64,000 nt of DNA, from the NCBI RefSeq assembly GCF_024713975.1, contig NC_091107.1, positions 16,605,501-16,669,500 on the forward strand, given 5' to 3'. The notes beneath the pieces are model-generated. The model was not told the DNA's origin. It saw only the letters and a program-made list of their open reading frames with translations, and did no database searches. Source of the stretch: Paralichthys olivaceus (taxonomy: Eukaryota > Chordata > Actinopteri > Pleuronectiformes > Paralichthyidae). The position numbers and the translations under genes were made by a program. Positions 33,501 to 45,393 of the stretch are shown piece by piece; the stretch's first letter is position 1, and the number at the start of each line of letters is the position of its first letter.

Positions 33501-33843
33501 ATAGAATAATAACAAGAATAGCTTAAGCGTTTGAACTACAGACTTTGAGTAGAAAAAGAAGTCAGACAGTGAGCAGGCCTGTCCATTGAACGCCCTGACT
33601 CAGAGAGCAGAGTTACTCACTGTTCAGCTGCAGAATGGAGTCGTACACTTTGCACTGGATTTGCCCGGTGCTCTGGAAGGCGCAGGACATCCACAGCCCC
33701 TCGTACATGGCCACCGCCGTGATGATGTTGTCCCCGACGTACGCGGACATCTTCCACTGGGGCAGAATGGTCCCAATGATGAGTCCGATGACTCCCAGCA
33801 GAGACAGGACGAATCCCAGGATCTGGAGCCCGGAGTTGGCCAT
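30414..33843 (-). CDS. cldn7: claudin, closest to claudin-7; complete four-exon gene
   Basis: Four-pass tight-junction protein; claudins set paracellular ion permeability in epithelia (in fish gill, kidney and skin). Coding exons on the minus strand: 33843-33621, 31449-31285, 31197-31113, 30564-30414 (223, 165, 85 and 151 nt), a 207-aa protein with the claudin-1/7 intron pattern. Visible features: MANSGLQ start; TM1 about 8-28; first extracellular loop with W30, GLW 49-51, C54 and C64; TM2 about 81-101; juxtamembrane Cys pair (MKCTNC) suited to palmitoylation; TM3 about 117-142; second loop [11 protein letters not shown]4 about 162-184; PDZ ligand SSKEYV at the end. Claudin-7 is preferred over claudin-1 because of MANSGLQ, CGGDDK and terminal KEYV, but part of loop 1 (STGQIQCKV) is claudin-1-like. 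Nearby fgf11 fits the human CLDN7-FGF11 neighbourhood. Certain as a claudin, less so as number 7. Confidence 0.93.
31113..31197 (-). CDS. cldn7: claudin coding exon 3
   Basis: 85 nt after ttacag, ending before gtaagt. It encodes the end of TM3 ([20 protein letters not shown]) and second-loop residues PFTPVNT. Confidence 0.94.
31285..31449 (-). CDS. cldn7: claudin coding exon 2
   Basis: 165 nt after ttccag, ending before gtaaga. It encodes [20 protein letters not shown] (TM2), then [20 protein letters not shown] and the start of TM3. Confidence 0.94.
31450..33620 (-). other. claudin intron 1
   Basis: 2.17 kb. No exon was recognised; a 12-bp palindrome GGCCTGCAGGCC lies at about 32841. Open frames here show no family features. 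Confidence 0.5.
33621..33843 (-). CDS. cldn7: claudin coding exon 1
   Basis: 223 nt from the ATG at 33843-33841 to the donor gtgagt. It encodes residues 1-74 with TM1 and the W-GLW-C-C signature. The ATG has A at -3 and G at +4. The frame stays open upstream to about 33954 without an in-frame ATG, so this ATG is the start. Confidence 0.94.
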
Positions 33844-34260
33844 TTTCTTCTTCTTCTTCTTTTCTTCTTCCTCGATCAAGAGTCGCTCACCTGCTGTGGA
33901 GGTACAAACCCCCCGCTCCTCACCGGATGTAGTGGAAGTCTCTCTGCTGCTCACTGGCTCGCTTCTTGAGTTGTGTTTAGTTGGTGCTCGTGTCTTTGAA
34001 TCTTGTTCGGAGATGAAGCAGATGTGGATTCTCTTGCTCTCGGGGATCCTCGCACCTGTTCCTCAGCCGCACCTTGAATGGGCACGGAGCAGCGGGGACG
34101 AGCTTTTTGAAGCGGTTTCTGTTGCTGGTGGGCGGGGACGCGCACGCAGTATCGACTCATCATGTGGCGTCGAACACCTGAAGTTTCATGATGTCAGGGT
34201 TTCCTCACACTGACCCCTGCGGGACACCGTACACACTCAGATCCATCATAACTCACACTG
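33844..34260 (-). promoter_or_regulatory. cldn7: claudin 5' leader and promoter region
   Basis: The DNA upstream of the claudin ATG (higher coordinates) is GC- and CpG-richer than its surroundings up to about 34230, then turns into AT repeats. A CTT-rich run (plus strand) directly before the ATG gives AAG repeats on the coding strand. Confidence 0.45.
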
Positions 34261-34398
34261 ATGTCAACAATCATACTTTATTTGTATTGAAACTGTCAAA
34301 ACAGCCCTGGTTTTATATAGAGTCATTACTTAAAAACTTAGTCACGTTATTCATTCTTTAATAACATACTATTTATAGTATGTACATATTATAAAAAA

Positions 34399-34400
<2 letters not shown>

Positions 34401-34446
<46 letters not shown>
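34401..34446. repeat. (TA)n microsatellite
   Basis: About 46 bp of uninterrupted TA inside the larger AT-rich tandem repeat. Confidence 0.95.
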
Positions 34447-34449
<3 letters not shown>

Positions 34450-34881
34450 TTTGTTTGTTTAATGATTATGCTATTAAGAGAATATTTCAGAATGATATAT
34501 ATATATATATATATAGTCATTAGTTAAATATATAGTTACATTTTTCATTCTTTCATTACATACTTTTTATAGTATGTATATATTGTAAAAATACTATATA
34601 TATACTATACTATAGTTTATAGTTCATTTGTTTGTTTAATGATTATGCTATTAAGACAATAATATTTTCAGAATGATGATGTATATATATATATAGTCAA
34701 TAGTTAATAACATACTTTTTATAGTGTGTATATATAATAAAAATACTAAATATGTACTTTATTATATATTAACTGAAGTTAATATATATAAAAACATCAG
34801 TTAATAGTTAGTTAAATATAGTTCATACTTTGTAGTTAATTTGATTTGTAATGATTATGCTATACAGACAGTAATATTACA

Positions 34882-34884
<3 letters not shown>

Positions 34885-34948
<64 letters not shown>
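34885..34948. repeat. (TA)n microsatellite
   Basis: About 64 bp of uninterrupted TA inside the third unit of the AT-rich tandem repeat. Confidence 0.95.
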
Positions 34949-34951
<3 letters not shown>

Positions 34952-35599
34952 GTTTAATATATAGTCATTACTTAAATATTTCATGAAAAGTTGTCATTTT
35001 TTAATAATAGTAATACATAAGTGTGTATATATTAATTATCAATTCGGTTTTTAATGATTATGCTATACAGACAATAATGTTTCATAAAGGAATATTTTTT
35101 TCAAATGTAATACTAAATGTCATATTATTTCCAATAGGGCTGAGCAATTAGACAATATCAATAATTATCACAGTATAATTTTATCAAAATCAATAACCAA
35201 ATGTATTCATATGTAGTGATTAGGCTGTGTGTTAGCACAATGGGGAGGTACAACACACAGTTGATCAACCTCAGATTTGTAAAATGTTTCGCTGGTTGTC
35301 AAGTGTTTGTCATTATCTGTCCACAAATACAAGTTTAGAACCTTTACTCAGGAGCAAAAACAGTATTTAAACATAACAAAAATAATAATATGGCATTTAT
35401 TGTGATAATTATCGATAACGACTGAAATGAAAGGTTTTATCTTTATCTTTTCTCTTATCATTTTTGGCTATTATGACTTCCATCATAAGATAAAGATGTT
35501 GAGAGCCAACATTCCTTAAATGTTTTTAATGTTTTTATCTGTAGTACATGTATTTTCATAAATACAGCACCATCCGCTATCCATGATTTCTCTATTTAG

Positions 35600-37350
35600 C
35601 TGCAGGCCGGATATATTTCAGGTAAGCAGAGGCAACTGCATAGCACCCTGCTGAAACTCCACTAGCTGCACATAAGAACAACATCTGGAGGGAAGAATCC
35701 ACTTCACTGCTGCTGGACTGTTTTGAAAACACAGACTGGGACTTGTTTGTGCGGAGCACAGACCTGGAGGAATACAGCTCATCTGTCCTGGCTTACATAG
35801 CCTCATGTACTGAGACCTAGCTCACCACCAAAACCATCAAGGTGTTCCCAAACCAGAAACCATGGCTGGACAGGAATGTACGGACTCAGCTCAGAGCAAG
35901 AGATGCTGCCTACAGGTCAGGAGAAGGTCTGGCTTACAGTAATGCCCGCAGAGAACTAAAGATGGGCATCAAAGAAGCCAAAAGCAGATATCAGCAGCGT
36001 ATTGAGGGGCATTTCGAAAACAACTACTCCCGCAGCATGTGGAGAGGCATTAAAGTCTTGACGGACTACAAGAACAACACCTCACAGACCAGCCATGACG
36101 CCACGCTTCCTGATGTCCTGAACCAGTTCTTTGCTCATTTTGACAATCACACCAGCAGAGTGGAAACTACAAAATCACCACCAAGGGAGGAGCCTGTGCT
36201 CATCCTACAGCGCCACCAGGTTGGATCCACTCTGTTGAAGAGTGACATCACTGAAGCAGCAGGACCAGACATGGTATCAGGCCGCACCCTGAAATCATGT
36301 GCCGACCAACGAGCAGGGCTGTTTACCAACATCTTCAGCCTCTCCCTGCAGCAGTCTGTGGCCCCCACATGCCTCAAATCCACCTTCATCACCCCTGTGC
36401 CCAAAACACAAACTGTCAGAGACCTCAATGACTATCCCCCAATAGCCCTGACACCAATTGCAATGAAGTGCTTTGAGAGACTTGTGCTTTCCCACATCAA
36501 GGCTAACATCCCCACTGATCTGGACAGCCACCAGTTTGCCTACCGGGGAAACAGATCTACAGAGGATGCCGTCTCTATAGCACTTCATAAATTCCTGTCC
36601 CATCTGGAGCATTAAAATACATATGCCAGGATGCTATTTGTTGATTTCAGCTCAGCATTCAACACAATAGTCCCCCACAAACTGGTAAACAAACTCAAAA
36701 ACCTCGGACTATCCACCACACTCTGCTCATGGATTATGGACTTCCTCACAAACAGACCCTGTTCACTCATGACTGTACACCCATCCACTCCTCTAACACC
36801 ATAGTGAAGTTTGCTGATGACACCATAGTATGACTGATCTCAGACAATGAGGAGGTGCTCTACAGAGAGGAAGTACAACATCTGGTTGAGTGGTGCACTG
36901 ACAATAACCTGGTCCTCAACACCTCAAAAACCAAAGAGATCATCGTGGAATTCAGGAGAACCAGGAAGGACACACCTCCCCCTTTTCACATAAATGGTGA
37001 GGGAGTGGAGAGTGGAGTGGGAATAACATCAAGTTCCTAGGAATCCATATCACAAAGGATCTGAGGTGGGCCCTTAACACCTCCCACGTGGTGAAGAAAG
37101 CTCAACAGACACGGTCTGTTTGTCTCCCTGCCATTGGGGAGAAGGTACAGGACAATAAGATCCTGCACACACACTCATAACAGCTCTCAGACAAAATGTA
37201 AGAATTTATTAGTGACACACACACACACACACTCACACAGACACCCACCTCTGTAGCTGCATATCAAACCATTATTTGTATGTATTTTTATATTATATTA
37301 TTATTATACCCACTTCCGTTGTAACATTGTATCTTGAATCTTGAACATTA
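35600..37350 (+). mobile_element. Degraded L2/jockey-type non-LTR retrotransposon (LINE), reverse transcriptase remnant
   Basis: Frame fragments read like fish L2-type ORF2. A pre-RT linker (DCFENTDWDLF at about 35720) is followed by an open frame 35842-36615 with FPNQKPWLDRNVRTQLRARD, the RT block LTPIAMKCFERLVLSHIKAN and HQFAYRGNRSTEDA, then [20 protein letters not shown] and the catalytic KFADDT at about 36810. Breaks: TAA at 36613-36615 after LEH, TGA at about 36833, TAG at about 35818, and an internal deletion with frameshift near 36768 that removes the conserved stretch (including PQG) between NRP and the THDC segment before FADD. The endonuclease is missing. The 3' end resembles L2 tails (attgtatcttgaatcttgaa). 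Dead copy. Confidence 0.9.
35842..36615 (+). pseudogene. Reverse transcriptase fragment of the LINE
   Basis: Longest intact frame of the element, 257 codons. It covers the pre-RT linker and early RT motifs, ending at a premature TAA just before the [14 protein letters not shown] block, which continues in the same frame. The catalytic FADD motif is outside this frame, so the product could not be active. Confidence 0.85.
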
Positions 37351-39049
37351 AAAAATGTGTAGAATGGGAAGTTGCATTAACATAAATGGAAGTGGGACAA
37401 TACTTTTCATATAAATACCACATGAAAATAAAGAAAGTAAATGAAATATTTTGTTACTGGGATTAAAACTGCGTGTTTTTGTGTCAGTGTGTATGGCCGA
37501 CTTGCGCTTGGCTAACAGGGCACACTGAATGCCTCTCTCTGTACACTGCAGTATAACATGTGCTCTATCTTCAGTATAGGTCAGCAGAGGTGAACTGAAC
37601 TACAGTCTGCCATGTAGGAGGCACAGTACATTTTAAAGTGAACAAAATCAACAAACGGCAGCAGGATAGCTTGAATTCAGTGTATTTATAGATGCTGTTT
37701 ACATGACAGCATATCAATCAAATTAATAGTTAGTACGTGTAGATGTGCCACAGAGTACATAACTATCACTATTTACCGTTATTGCTTGGGAAGCAGATTA
37801 TGAGTCAGGATTTCCTGCTGATCCCTGATACTCCAATCACTAATGAATAAATGCCTCACCTCACTGCCAAAAATTAATGGAACATAGACCACTTCCTACT
37901 TTCCATTACATCTGCTCTGTTGTCAGGTCAAGGAGCAATATGTCTGAAAAATCAGCTCCCACTTCTTATTGTGTCCATTGTCCATTATGCAACACTTCCC
38001 CGAAGACTTTCATGGTCTATTGCAGTAAAACAAAGAAAAAGAGCACAACTTCTTATCCTTCAATCTTTACCGTCTATAATAAATTGGTATTGTTACCAGT
38101 ATTTTACATTTGTTCATATTCTGCCTTTATATGTATATGTATATATATGTGAGCCAATGTAGGCACCACTATTCTCACTACAACAAAATATTATGCCATC
38201 TACACAAGGTGGAGCTCCAAGAAGAAACACCGGAAGCTCCGACTGAGAGCTTTCGTTTCAGGAGCGCTGTTACCTGAGGGCGACATGTGATCAGATTACG
38301 TCACTGAGCTATTCATCATGACAACACGAGAGCAAACCAGGAAAACTCTGCACTTGCTCAGATTATTTGCCCAAGAATTGGCTTTTCAAATTAAATCTTT
38401 GTTAAATATTTAACTGTGTAACTAGGTAAATGTCAATCTAGTTGTGTGGTGTATGTAAGAATCATTAATTCTGTGCTGGACAGGTATGTAACTGGTGGCA
38501 ATGTTAGCCTCTATTTGTGGGATATGTGTGATTGTGGGACAGACTGCTGCTGTGTTAGAAAACTTAAAATATGCCACAAAGAAACAATTCACACACACAA
38601 GCCTTGTAAACACAGGCGTGGGAATTTCTCACACTTGTTCTACATTGCATGATCACGTCTAAATGTTTACACTTAAGGTCAGGTTTGGAAATTACTATGA
38701 GACTTGCGCAACAAGGAGGATTTTTACATTGATACCGACAGTCACTCTCTGAGTCATCATACAAGTAAGACACTGGATTCAACCTCGAAAAAGGTATTTT
38801 TACGCTTCACATGTTTCTTGAACAATCAGATGACTCATCTCAGGACGAAACAGATGACACCGACTCAAACAGTTTTAGTGTTTGTATCGCTTCACAAGGC
38901 GTGTCCGCACAGGAATTTGTTTATACTTCTCTTCAAGATAAATCAGAAGTCAGTGAAACATTTTACAGGAAATTTATTTTCATGGTCTGTAACACTTGAA
39001 CCAACAGGGCCCACAATCAGAGGAGTAAGTCTGTGCTTTATCACAAAAG

Positions 39050-39715
39050 AGCAGTGATGGAGGATGGATTTATGTAAAAGAACTAATAAATAGATACAAA
39101 TGTACTCACGTATAGGGTAAAGGTAGCATATTAACTTTTATATTTGAGTAAAAGTAAGGAAGTGCCGGCTAAATAAGTATTAAAGGTAAATACTTGCAGA
39201 CTGTCGCCGATTCCCTAACATCATTACCTGTACTTCCTGTATAGTCTGTTTAATACAAGAATAGTACAGACTCTGTCATATTAATAAAGAATTCTGCAGA
39301 TGATGCAACTGAAAACACTCTCTTAATCTCAACACTCTGCATTCTCATTGTCTTTATGGCTGAGTCTCAGTGGCCTGTTCTGAATCCATGGTGTTTCTTT
39401 CTTCAGCTGCTGCTGCTGCTGCAGGAGGCGGGGTCTAATGCTATAATAAGTGTACCTGCCCACCCTGATTGGATCATTCGACCAGCTCCCCTCTCATAAA
39501 TGATTAATTTTTAAAATATTAAAAATGTGAACATGTAGATGCAGTGCATAGTAAAAAAAAAATGCAGTGGAGCAGAAAGTACAGATATTTGCAGATATAT
39601 TTAATGAAGTAAATGAGAAAAGTACCTGAAAATAAATCTACTTAAGTAAAGAAAAGAAACATACATAAAAATTACTTAAGTACAGTAACAAAGTAAATAT
39701 ATATTCCACTACTGC
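39050..39715. mobile_element. Transposon-like repeat copy
   Basis: Begins near gcagtgatggagg and ends aattacttaagtacagtaac, then ttccactactgct. Ends and interior words match the 7607-8075 copy and a common fish hAT-like non-autonomous element. Confidence 0.5.
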
Positions 39716-41814
39716 TAAAGAACATTTGTTTTTAGGTAGGATCATGTATGTGTATTGGCAAAGTTACATTGTTTAAAATGATTCATGCCATTAATCAATC
39801 TTTTTCCACTGAAAGTTTTTTAATTTCTTTGATATTTGACTCACGATTTTTAGCTTAACAGATGTTTTGCTCTGGTCATGTTATTCAAACCTCATCACTT
39901 GACTCTGGTATAATAATTAGTATCCTTTCCCCGTGTGTGCATGTGGTACAATCATTCTAGGAAGCAGGAAAAAGGAGGAAAGGTTAGATATGAAACCAAC
40001 TTTGAAGCCCAATGCTGCCACTTACTGGTTAATGTGAACATGGCACCAGGCAGAAAACAGCCATTTTAGCTCCTGCTCAGTAGCTGCAACTGAAGCACCA
40101 CCACTTAATGCTGTTTACTCCTGTACAATTTATACACTATGTCAACAGTGCATGATTACTGATTGATTATTGTATTGTTTGAAATAATCAGAATAATCAG
40201 AAATATTGGTACTGTTTTACAGGCAATATTGAAAAGTGTAATTTGTTTTAACGTATTATCAGTTAGCATAAAATTAAAAATTGAAAAGTTAACTTCACCA
40301 TCCAATCCCATATGATGGTTCCCAGGTTTGCTTTATAAGCAACAAGCAATATGACAAGCAATAAGCAGCAAGCAATATGCAACATACATGTACATGCAGG
40401 AGCCCAGTGCAATTCAGAGTCAGCCGCTGTGTCTCATAATGTGATTGATATTTAAAGTTTGTAACAATTCTTCATTAAAATGTCTAAGACAACAACTCCC
40501 ATGATCCCACGTTGCCTCACAACAAACTAGGTCTTTTTTTTTATTGATGTGATCGAGAGACTCCTTGTGGCCAAAGTTATACATTGTATGTTTAATAAGC
40601 AAATCTTTATTGTTTTTTCACTCCTTCCTTTCCTTTTTTCACGGCAAAGATGTTTCTGTAATTAGTCTAAGCCATGACAACGTGTAATGAACAACAAATG
40701 AATTTTGTTTCTTATCTTTGCCAGTTGTTTTAACTTAATAGTTTTTCACTGTTATCTTTAATAGGAATAAGGCAACATTTTTCATATTTCTTAACCTCCC
40801 TCACTTGCACTTCTGGTGACATTGTTAATCGTTTCACGCTTCATTTCCATCCATCTGATGCTGGTGTCAGTCAAAGAAAAGATCTGTTGAATTGCATGAA
40901 GCGAGGCGAACACTGGCAGTCAGTCATTGCTCAGAAAACCACAATTAACATGCACATGCACATAAAACCTCCGAGGTTGAGATTTTCCCACATTTGTTCA
41001 TATTTAGCATGTATAGACGCCTGTAACGGAAACATATGCATGCTGAGGGTAATTGGCTCCTCAAGCTGTCGTGAGAACAACATTTGGCTTAATGCTTTAA
41101 TCCTTATTTGCTGCATTAAGAAATATAAAGCTCCATTCAGTCTGAGTGCCGACTGCTCCGCTCTGTGTGGGTTTACTGAGAATAATCTTATATAAATGCA
41201 CGCGTCATGCTTCCATGAGATTTGAGATGCCCCAGTAAAGCTCAGGGAGGATCAGAGTGTAGGAGAGAGGGCTGTCTGACCCTGACCGGGGTCACGTCAC
41301 ACTGGGGAACGGGTTGTGAAAGTCAGTGACAGCCCACAGCACACCATAATCCGCCAGATCAGATGATGCTCGACTAAGCTTGTTCCAGAGTTCAACTCGT
41401 AGCTTAATTATCCCTTTCTGTGGGTATGAGCCCTTATCCATTTACCATGGTTATCACTGAGATATTGTGATACCTAATTGACTGCTGGGTTGTGTACAAG
41501 AAATAATTGCAACTATTTATCCATTTGATAGGTTTTGGTTAAAAATAATCTTGGATGTTTGAAAAGAGAAGCTGATTCTTCAGGAGATCAGACAGTTTGT
41601 TGGTTTGTTCTTCTCAGACCAGATAAATATCTTCTGTCTTTCTGGGCTGGATGTGTCTGAAGTTTGTTTTTGTGTTTTTCAGCTCTGCATTTATGTCACC
41701 AACATAGTCTCCACCTTGTAAGTTGTATGTATATGTGTATGTTTATTAGCAGAATATTAAATATACATTTGCAGCTTTCACTGTCGCTGCTCAACATGGA
41801 AATACCTGAGCATT

Positions 41815-42080
41815 TGTTTTCCTCCACTAAGGAGGTTATGCTCTCACCCCCTTGTTTGTTGGTTGGCTTGTATTGATTGTTAGAAAGATTACATGAAGAC
41901 ACCTGGACAGATTACCACAAAGCAGAACGATGCAGAATGAGTCAGTTAACCCATTCAAGTTTGGTGTGGATCCGGATCATGGGGCAGATCCAGAATGTTT
42001 TCTATCAATGTGTTGAACATTGCGAGAGAGGGCGTTTTCCAATAATTTCACTATGAATCATTTATTGATCCCAGGAAAAA
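41815..42080 (+). repeat. Dispersed fish repeat copy
   Basis: ctaaggaggttatgctctca, then tgtttgttggttggcttgta, acacctggacagatta and gtgtggatccggatcatggg. Other copies: 28480-28600, 50375-50640, 56378-56550. Confidence 0.6.
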
Positions 42081-42429
42081 AATCAATGAGCGTGTGTACT
42101 TTGGTGCAGCTTGATTCAATTTAAGTGGACTGTTGGGCCTTGGTGTAAGTGTATGCTTTGTAAAGAAACATTGAATTACATTTTAAAAGTCTACTTTTCA
42201 TTATAGCAAAATCCTTAACATTATGTTGAGAACAATTAGTTCTAATGTGCAAAAGAATATGATTATGAAAAATTCTGTGTGGTTTCAAGCTGTACAGACT
42301 TTGTTTTATTTACCCAGTCAAAATCAGACAAACAAATACATGTGTTTTTTCTTTTTCTCTTCTAGACAAATGATTCTAAAACACATTATACATAAAGCCA
42401 AATAAATGAAGTCCTTTAATTCCATCACA

Positions 42430-42640
42430 CTGGGCTTATAGAGAGGGTCCTCCACTAATCAGGTTTGATCCCTGGCTCCTTGGGCAAATACCGAACCACA
42501 CATGGGCCCGGGTGGTTGTGCTGACAGTGTAGAAATGGTGTGTGAATGCAACTTGTGGGCTATAAAATTCTTTGAGTGGTTAATAAGACTTGAAAAGTGC
42601 CATACAAATAGAGTTAATTTTACCATTCCATTCACACTCT
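42430..42640 (+). repeat. SINE-like repeat, second copy
   Basis: Same order as 6530-6795: a B-box-like gtttgatccc near the start and gagtggttaataagacttga then aaagtgccatacaaata near the end. Confidence 0.55.
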
Positions 42641-44262
42641 CTCTTTCTTTCTCAACCAGATGCTCAACCAAAATTTGATTTAAAATGGAATCGCTACTCT
42701 ATAATGTCAAAGCTATTTAGGTCTGAGTTTGGTCCCAGACCTACTTTAACTTGTGAGCAGTAGCGTCAAAGGCCCTTTAAAATTTAGAAAGACCTTATCT
42801 TCCTCTTCACATGGCAGCAGATATTTACTCTGCTGCTTCTATTAATTCCAACATGTCTTGCTATTTGCTCCAAATGCCCATTGGTCATAACATCCTGCTC
42901 AATAAACATTTAAAACTCCTATTAGTTGTATTCTCATATGTTTTTAAACTAGTCTGGAGGATATTTAAATTGGGGCAGTCAGTTTCTACATTTCTACATT
43001 TCATCTTTATTTATTTGAGTTTATCTACATGTATCTGTCTTTTTAAAAGTATTTTATTGAATCCTCATTGAGTTTGAAAAACATAATTTTATATCAGTTA
43101 ACCAACGATGACATGCGGTGATAGGCAATGTTTCATGATTTAGGAGGAAAACTCTATTAAAGTGCATATTTTGTCATTGTTTGTATGATTATTATAAACT
43201 ATGTACTGTCGGAGGCTGTAGGCAGAGTTCCTCATCTTGATGAACTGTTTCTGTGTCTCTGTGTCGAACTAGTGACTAATGAGACGTTTGTGTGAGTGAG
43301 TGTAGAGGGTGGAATAGTTCACTGAAGAGGTGGTGAGGATCCTTTCTAATCCCACTCACTCTGGTTCTGCTCGCTCTGATACAGAGGTCGGGCAGAGTGG
43401 TGGCATTCAGTTTGGGTAAGCCTCCAAGCTTCCCCTGATTTCTCTCAGGGGGCCTGTTTAAGGGGGTGTCACAGACATTTAGTCACCTCTACTAAATTCC
43501 TTATCTTTCCTCCACATTTACATGGAAAGGAGAGGACCCTGCTGTTCTGAGTGGTGGAGGATGAAAAGCACTGAGCTGCGGAGACGCTCCACTTAGTAGA
43601 TGGTTCCAGCACACACTGTAACCTCCTTGGTTTGAGGAAGCTTACATCTGGCTGCATGCTTCTTTCTGTGCTGGCAGCCTGCACAGGACCCACACAGTCC
43701 TAGTTAGCACTTACATGAAGCTCAGTGGAAGCCCTGCATATGTGTTAAGCACCTGATGTGTGCAGACTGACTCATCAAAGATTTCTTTCCTGTGGGACAG
43801 GTTCTGTGGGCGTTTTTATTACCGAGCTTACAAAGTTAATTCCTTAATTATACCAGCTACAAGCTGAGCTGAGCCAGGTTTTTCGATATACTGTTTTGAA
43901 CATTAGCTCCGTCAGCATCTTCAAAATGAAATATGTTGTGTTTTTTTAACACACATATTTTATGAGCTGCAACATACTCTGAAGCTTGAAACCCTGACTC
44001 CAAAGGTTCATTTTAAGAATCAATAGTAAAACCCATTACTGATTTGAGCTGTCATTGTTTTCAACTTGTATCACTAATGTTTTTATTCTTATTCTGTTGT
44101 AAGGATGTACATCAACATTCAAAATATTTGTTCCATGTGCTATTGATGCACTAGTGTAATCACGTGAAAATGAGATCTTGATCTCAATGGGACTTACCAG
44201 TTTAAATAAAGGTTTGAATGGAAACAATGAAGCTGAACAGTAGCATGCTCTTACTGTCTTCG

Positions 44263-44277
44263 CCTCGAGGTGGCGCT
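44263..44277 (+). promoter_or_regulatory. CTCF-like motif CCTCGAGGTGGCGCT
   Basis: A close fit to the CTCF core (AGGTGGCGCT) directly before a possible transcribed segment. Motif-level evidence only. Confidence 0.35.
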
Positions 44278-44429
44278 CTCAGACACACATCCTGTCAGTC
44301 AGATTTGGGATTGCGGCCTACCTGTACTGATGATGATGGGAAAAACACAACATCCACATAAACAAACAAACAAAGAAGAACAAGTCCGCTACAACTGGAG
44401 GGGAATGGGGGAAACACGTGGGGAACCAG

Positions 44430-44593
44430 AGGCAGTAAATACGCACAGTGACTTGAAGTCATGGAGCTGCTTTGACCCTGCTAACACAATCAGCACATGG
44501 AGAAGACAGCAGCTAGCTCAACTTAACTTGAGTTCACCAAGTAAACTTCTCACCGCACAGAGGAGAGACTAAGAAGCAGCAGCTGGACCAAGG
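44430..44593 (+). other. Possible non-coding first exon with strong splice donor
   Basis: A relatively GC-rich, repeat-free segment ending in accaag followed by gtaaggca, a good donor. No family protein is encoded and no partner exon was identified downstream. It may be the 5' end of a lncRNA or chance. Confidence 0.2.
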
Positions 44594-45355
44594 TAAGGCA
44601 CTTTCCTCTGTTGTCTGTCTTCACAGACGGTCTTTGGTTTATGTTCATGTTGTATTAGCATTGCAACAGGCTGTTAGGCCAGTGTCACTGTTGTTGCTAT
44701 TGTGTTAGTGCATGAGTTGTTGATTAGAATTCAGGTTCTACAGAGGGGACAGTAAGCAAGGAATGACTTAAATGTGCTCCTGACTGAATCAGGACATGTG
44801 CATGGATGTTAAATAAAACTGGCAACTAAAAACTGGCCCTGATATAGAGAACTCATGACCACTTGCTCCTGTTTAATATTATTAAAACATCCTGACAAAG
44901 ACATTTCCCCTCACTCTTGTTCATGGTGACTCCCACTTTCTGCATGTAAAGTTTCAAGAGATGTTACTGTAGAAAGTTAAAGGGAAAGTCAGGTCATTTT
45001 TCATTGTAGCGCTCATATCTTGCTCATATTAAATATTTATTATTATTATTTATTTCAAGTCTGTGGGGGTCATGATACCATACAAATTCTGTGTCACTTT
45101 TTCAAGGATTATTTTAAAATATTTTATTATTATTATTTTTTAAATAATATTTTACATTTGCAGGTTATGAGTGCTATAATGCAAATGTAGCTGACGTGCC
45201 CTTTAATTCTCTTAAAAAACAAACATATAATATTCCATTTCATTATACTTGTTGATGTCTTGCATGGAAAGCAAATCAAAAGTTAAATGTACTCCTTTTT
45301 TATTAAATTAAATCTTAAATTGTGTACAGTGCAGTCATATAATATCTATCTATCT

Positions 45356-45359
45356 ATAT

Positions 45360-45391
<32 letters not shown>
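45356..45391. repeat. (TA)n microsatellite
   Basis: TA run preceded by a short (ATCT)n stretch. Confidence 0.9.

Positions 45392-45393
<2 letters not shown>

Larger units (their letters stand above)
34310..35120. repeat. AT-rich degenerate tandem repeat, about 180-210-bp unit
   Basis: The motif aatgattatgctat recurs at 34461, 34638, 34850 and 35053 (spacing 177, 212 and 203). Each unit also carries TA dinucleotide runs and variants of cattctttaataacatac and tagtatgtatatat. Units differ by length of the embedded (TA)n. Confidence 0.85.
37351..43200. other. Intergenic region after the LINE
   Basis: No gene supported. It holds a transposon-like copy (39050-39715), a short irregular repeat of the word aagcaa/taagca at 40338-40385 and a dispersed repeat (41815-42080), followed by a SINE-like copy at 42430-42640. 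Confidence 0.5.

Noticed and set aside
33635..34213. 192-codon plus-strand frame
   Set aside because: Antisense to claudin exon 1 and its leader; the claudin frame has family motifs and splice structure.
36147..36612. Minus-strand frames of 93-105 codons
   Set aside because: Antisense shadows of the LINE reverse transcriptase frame.
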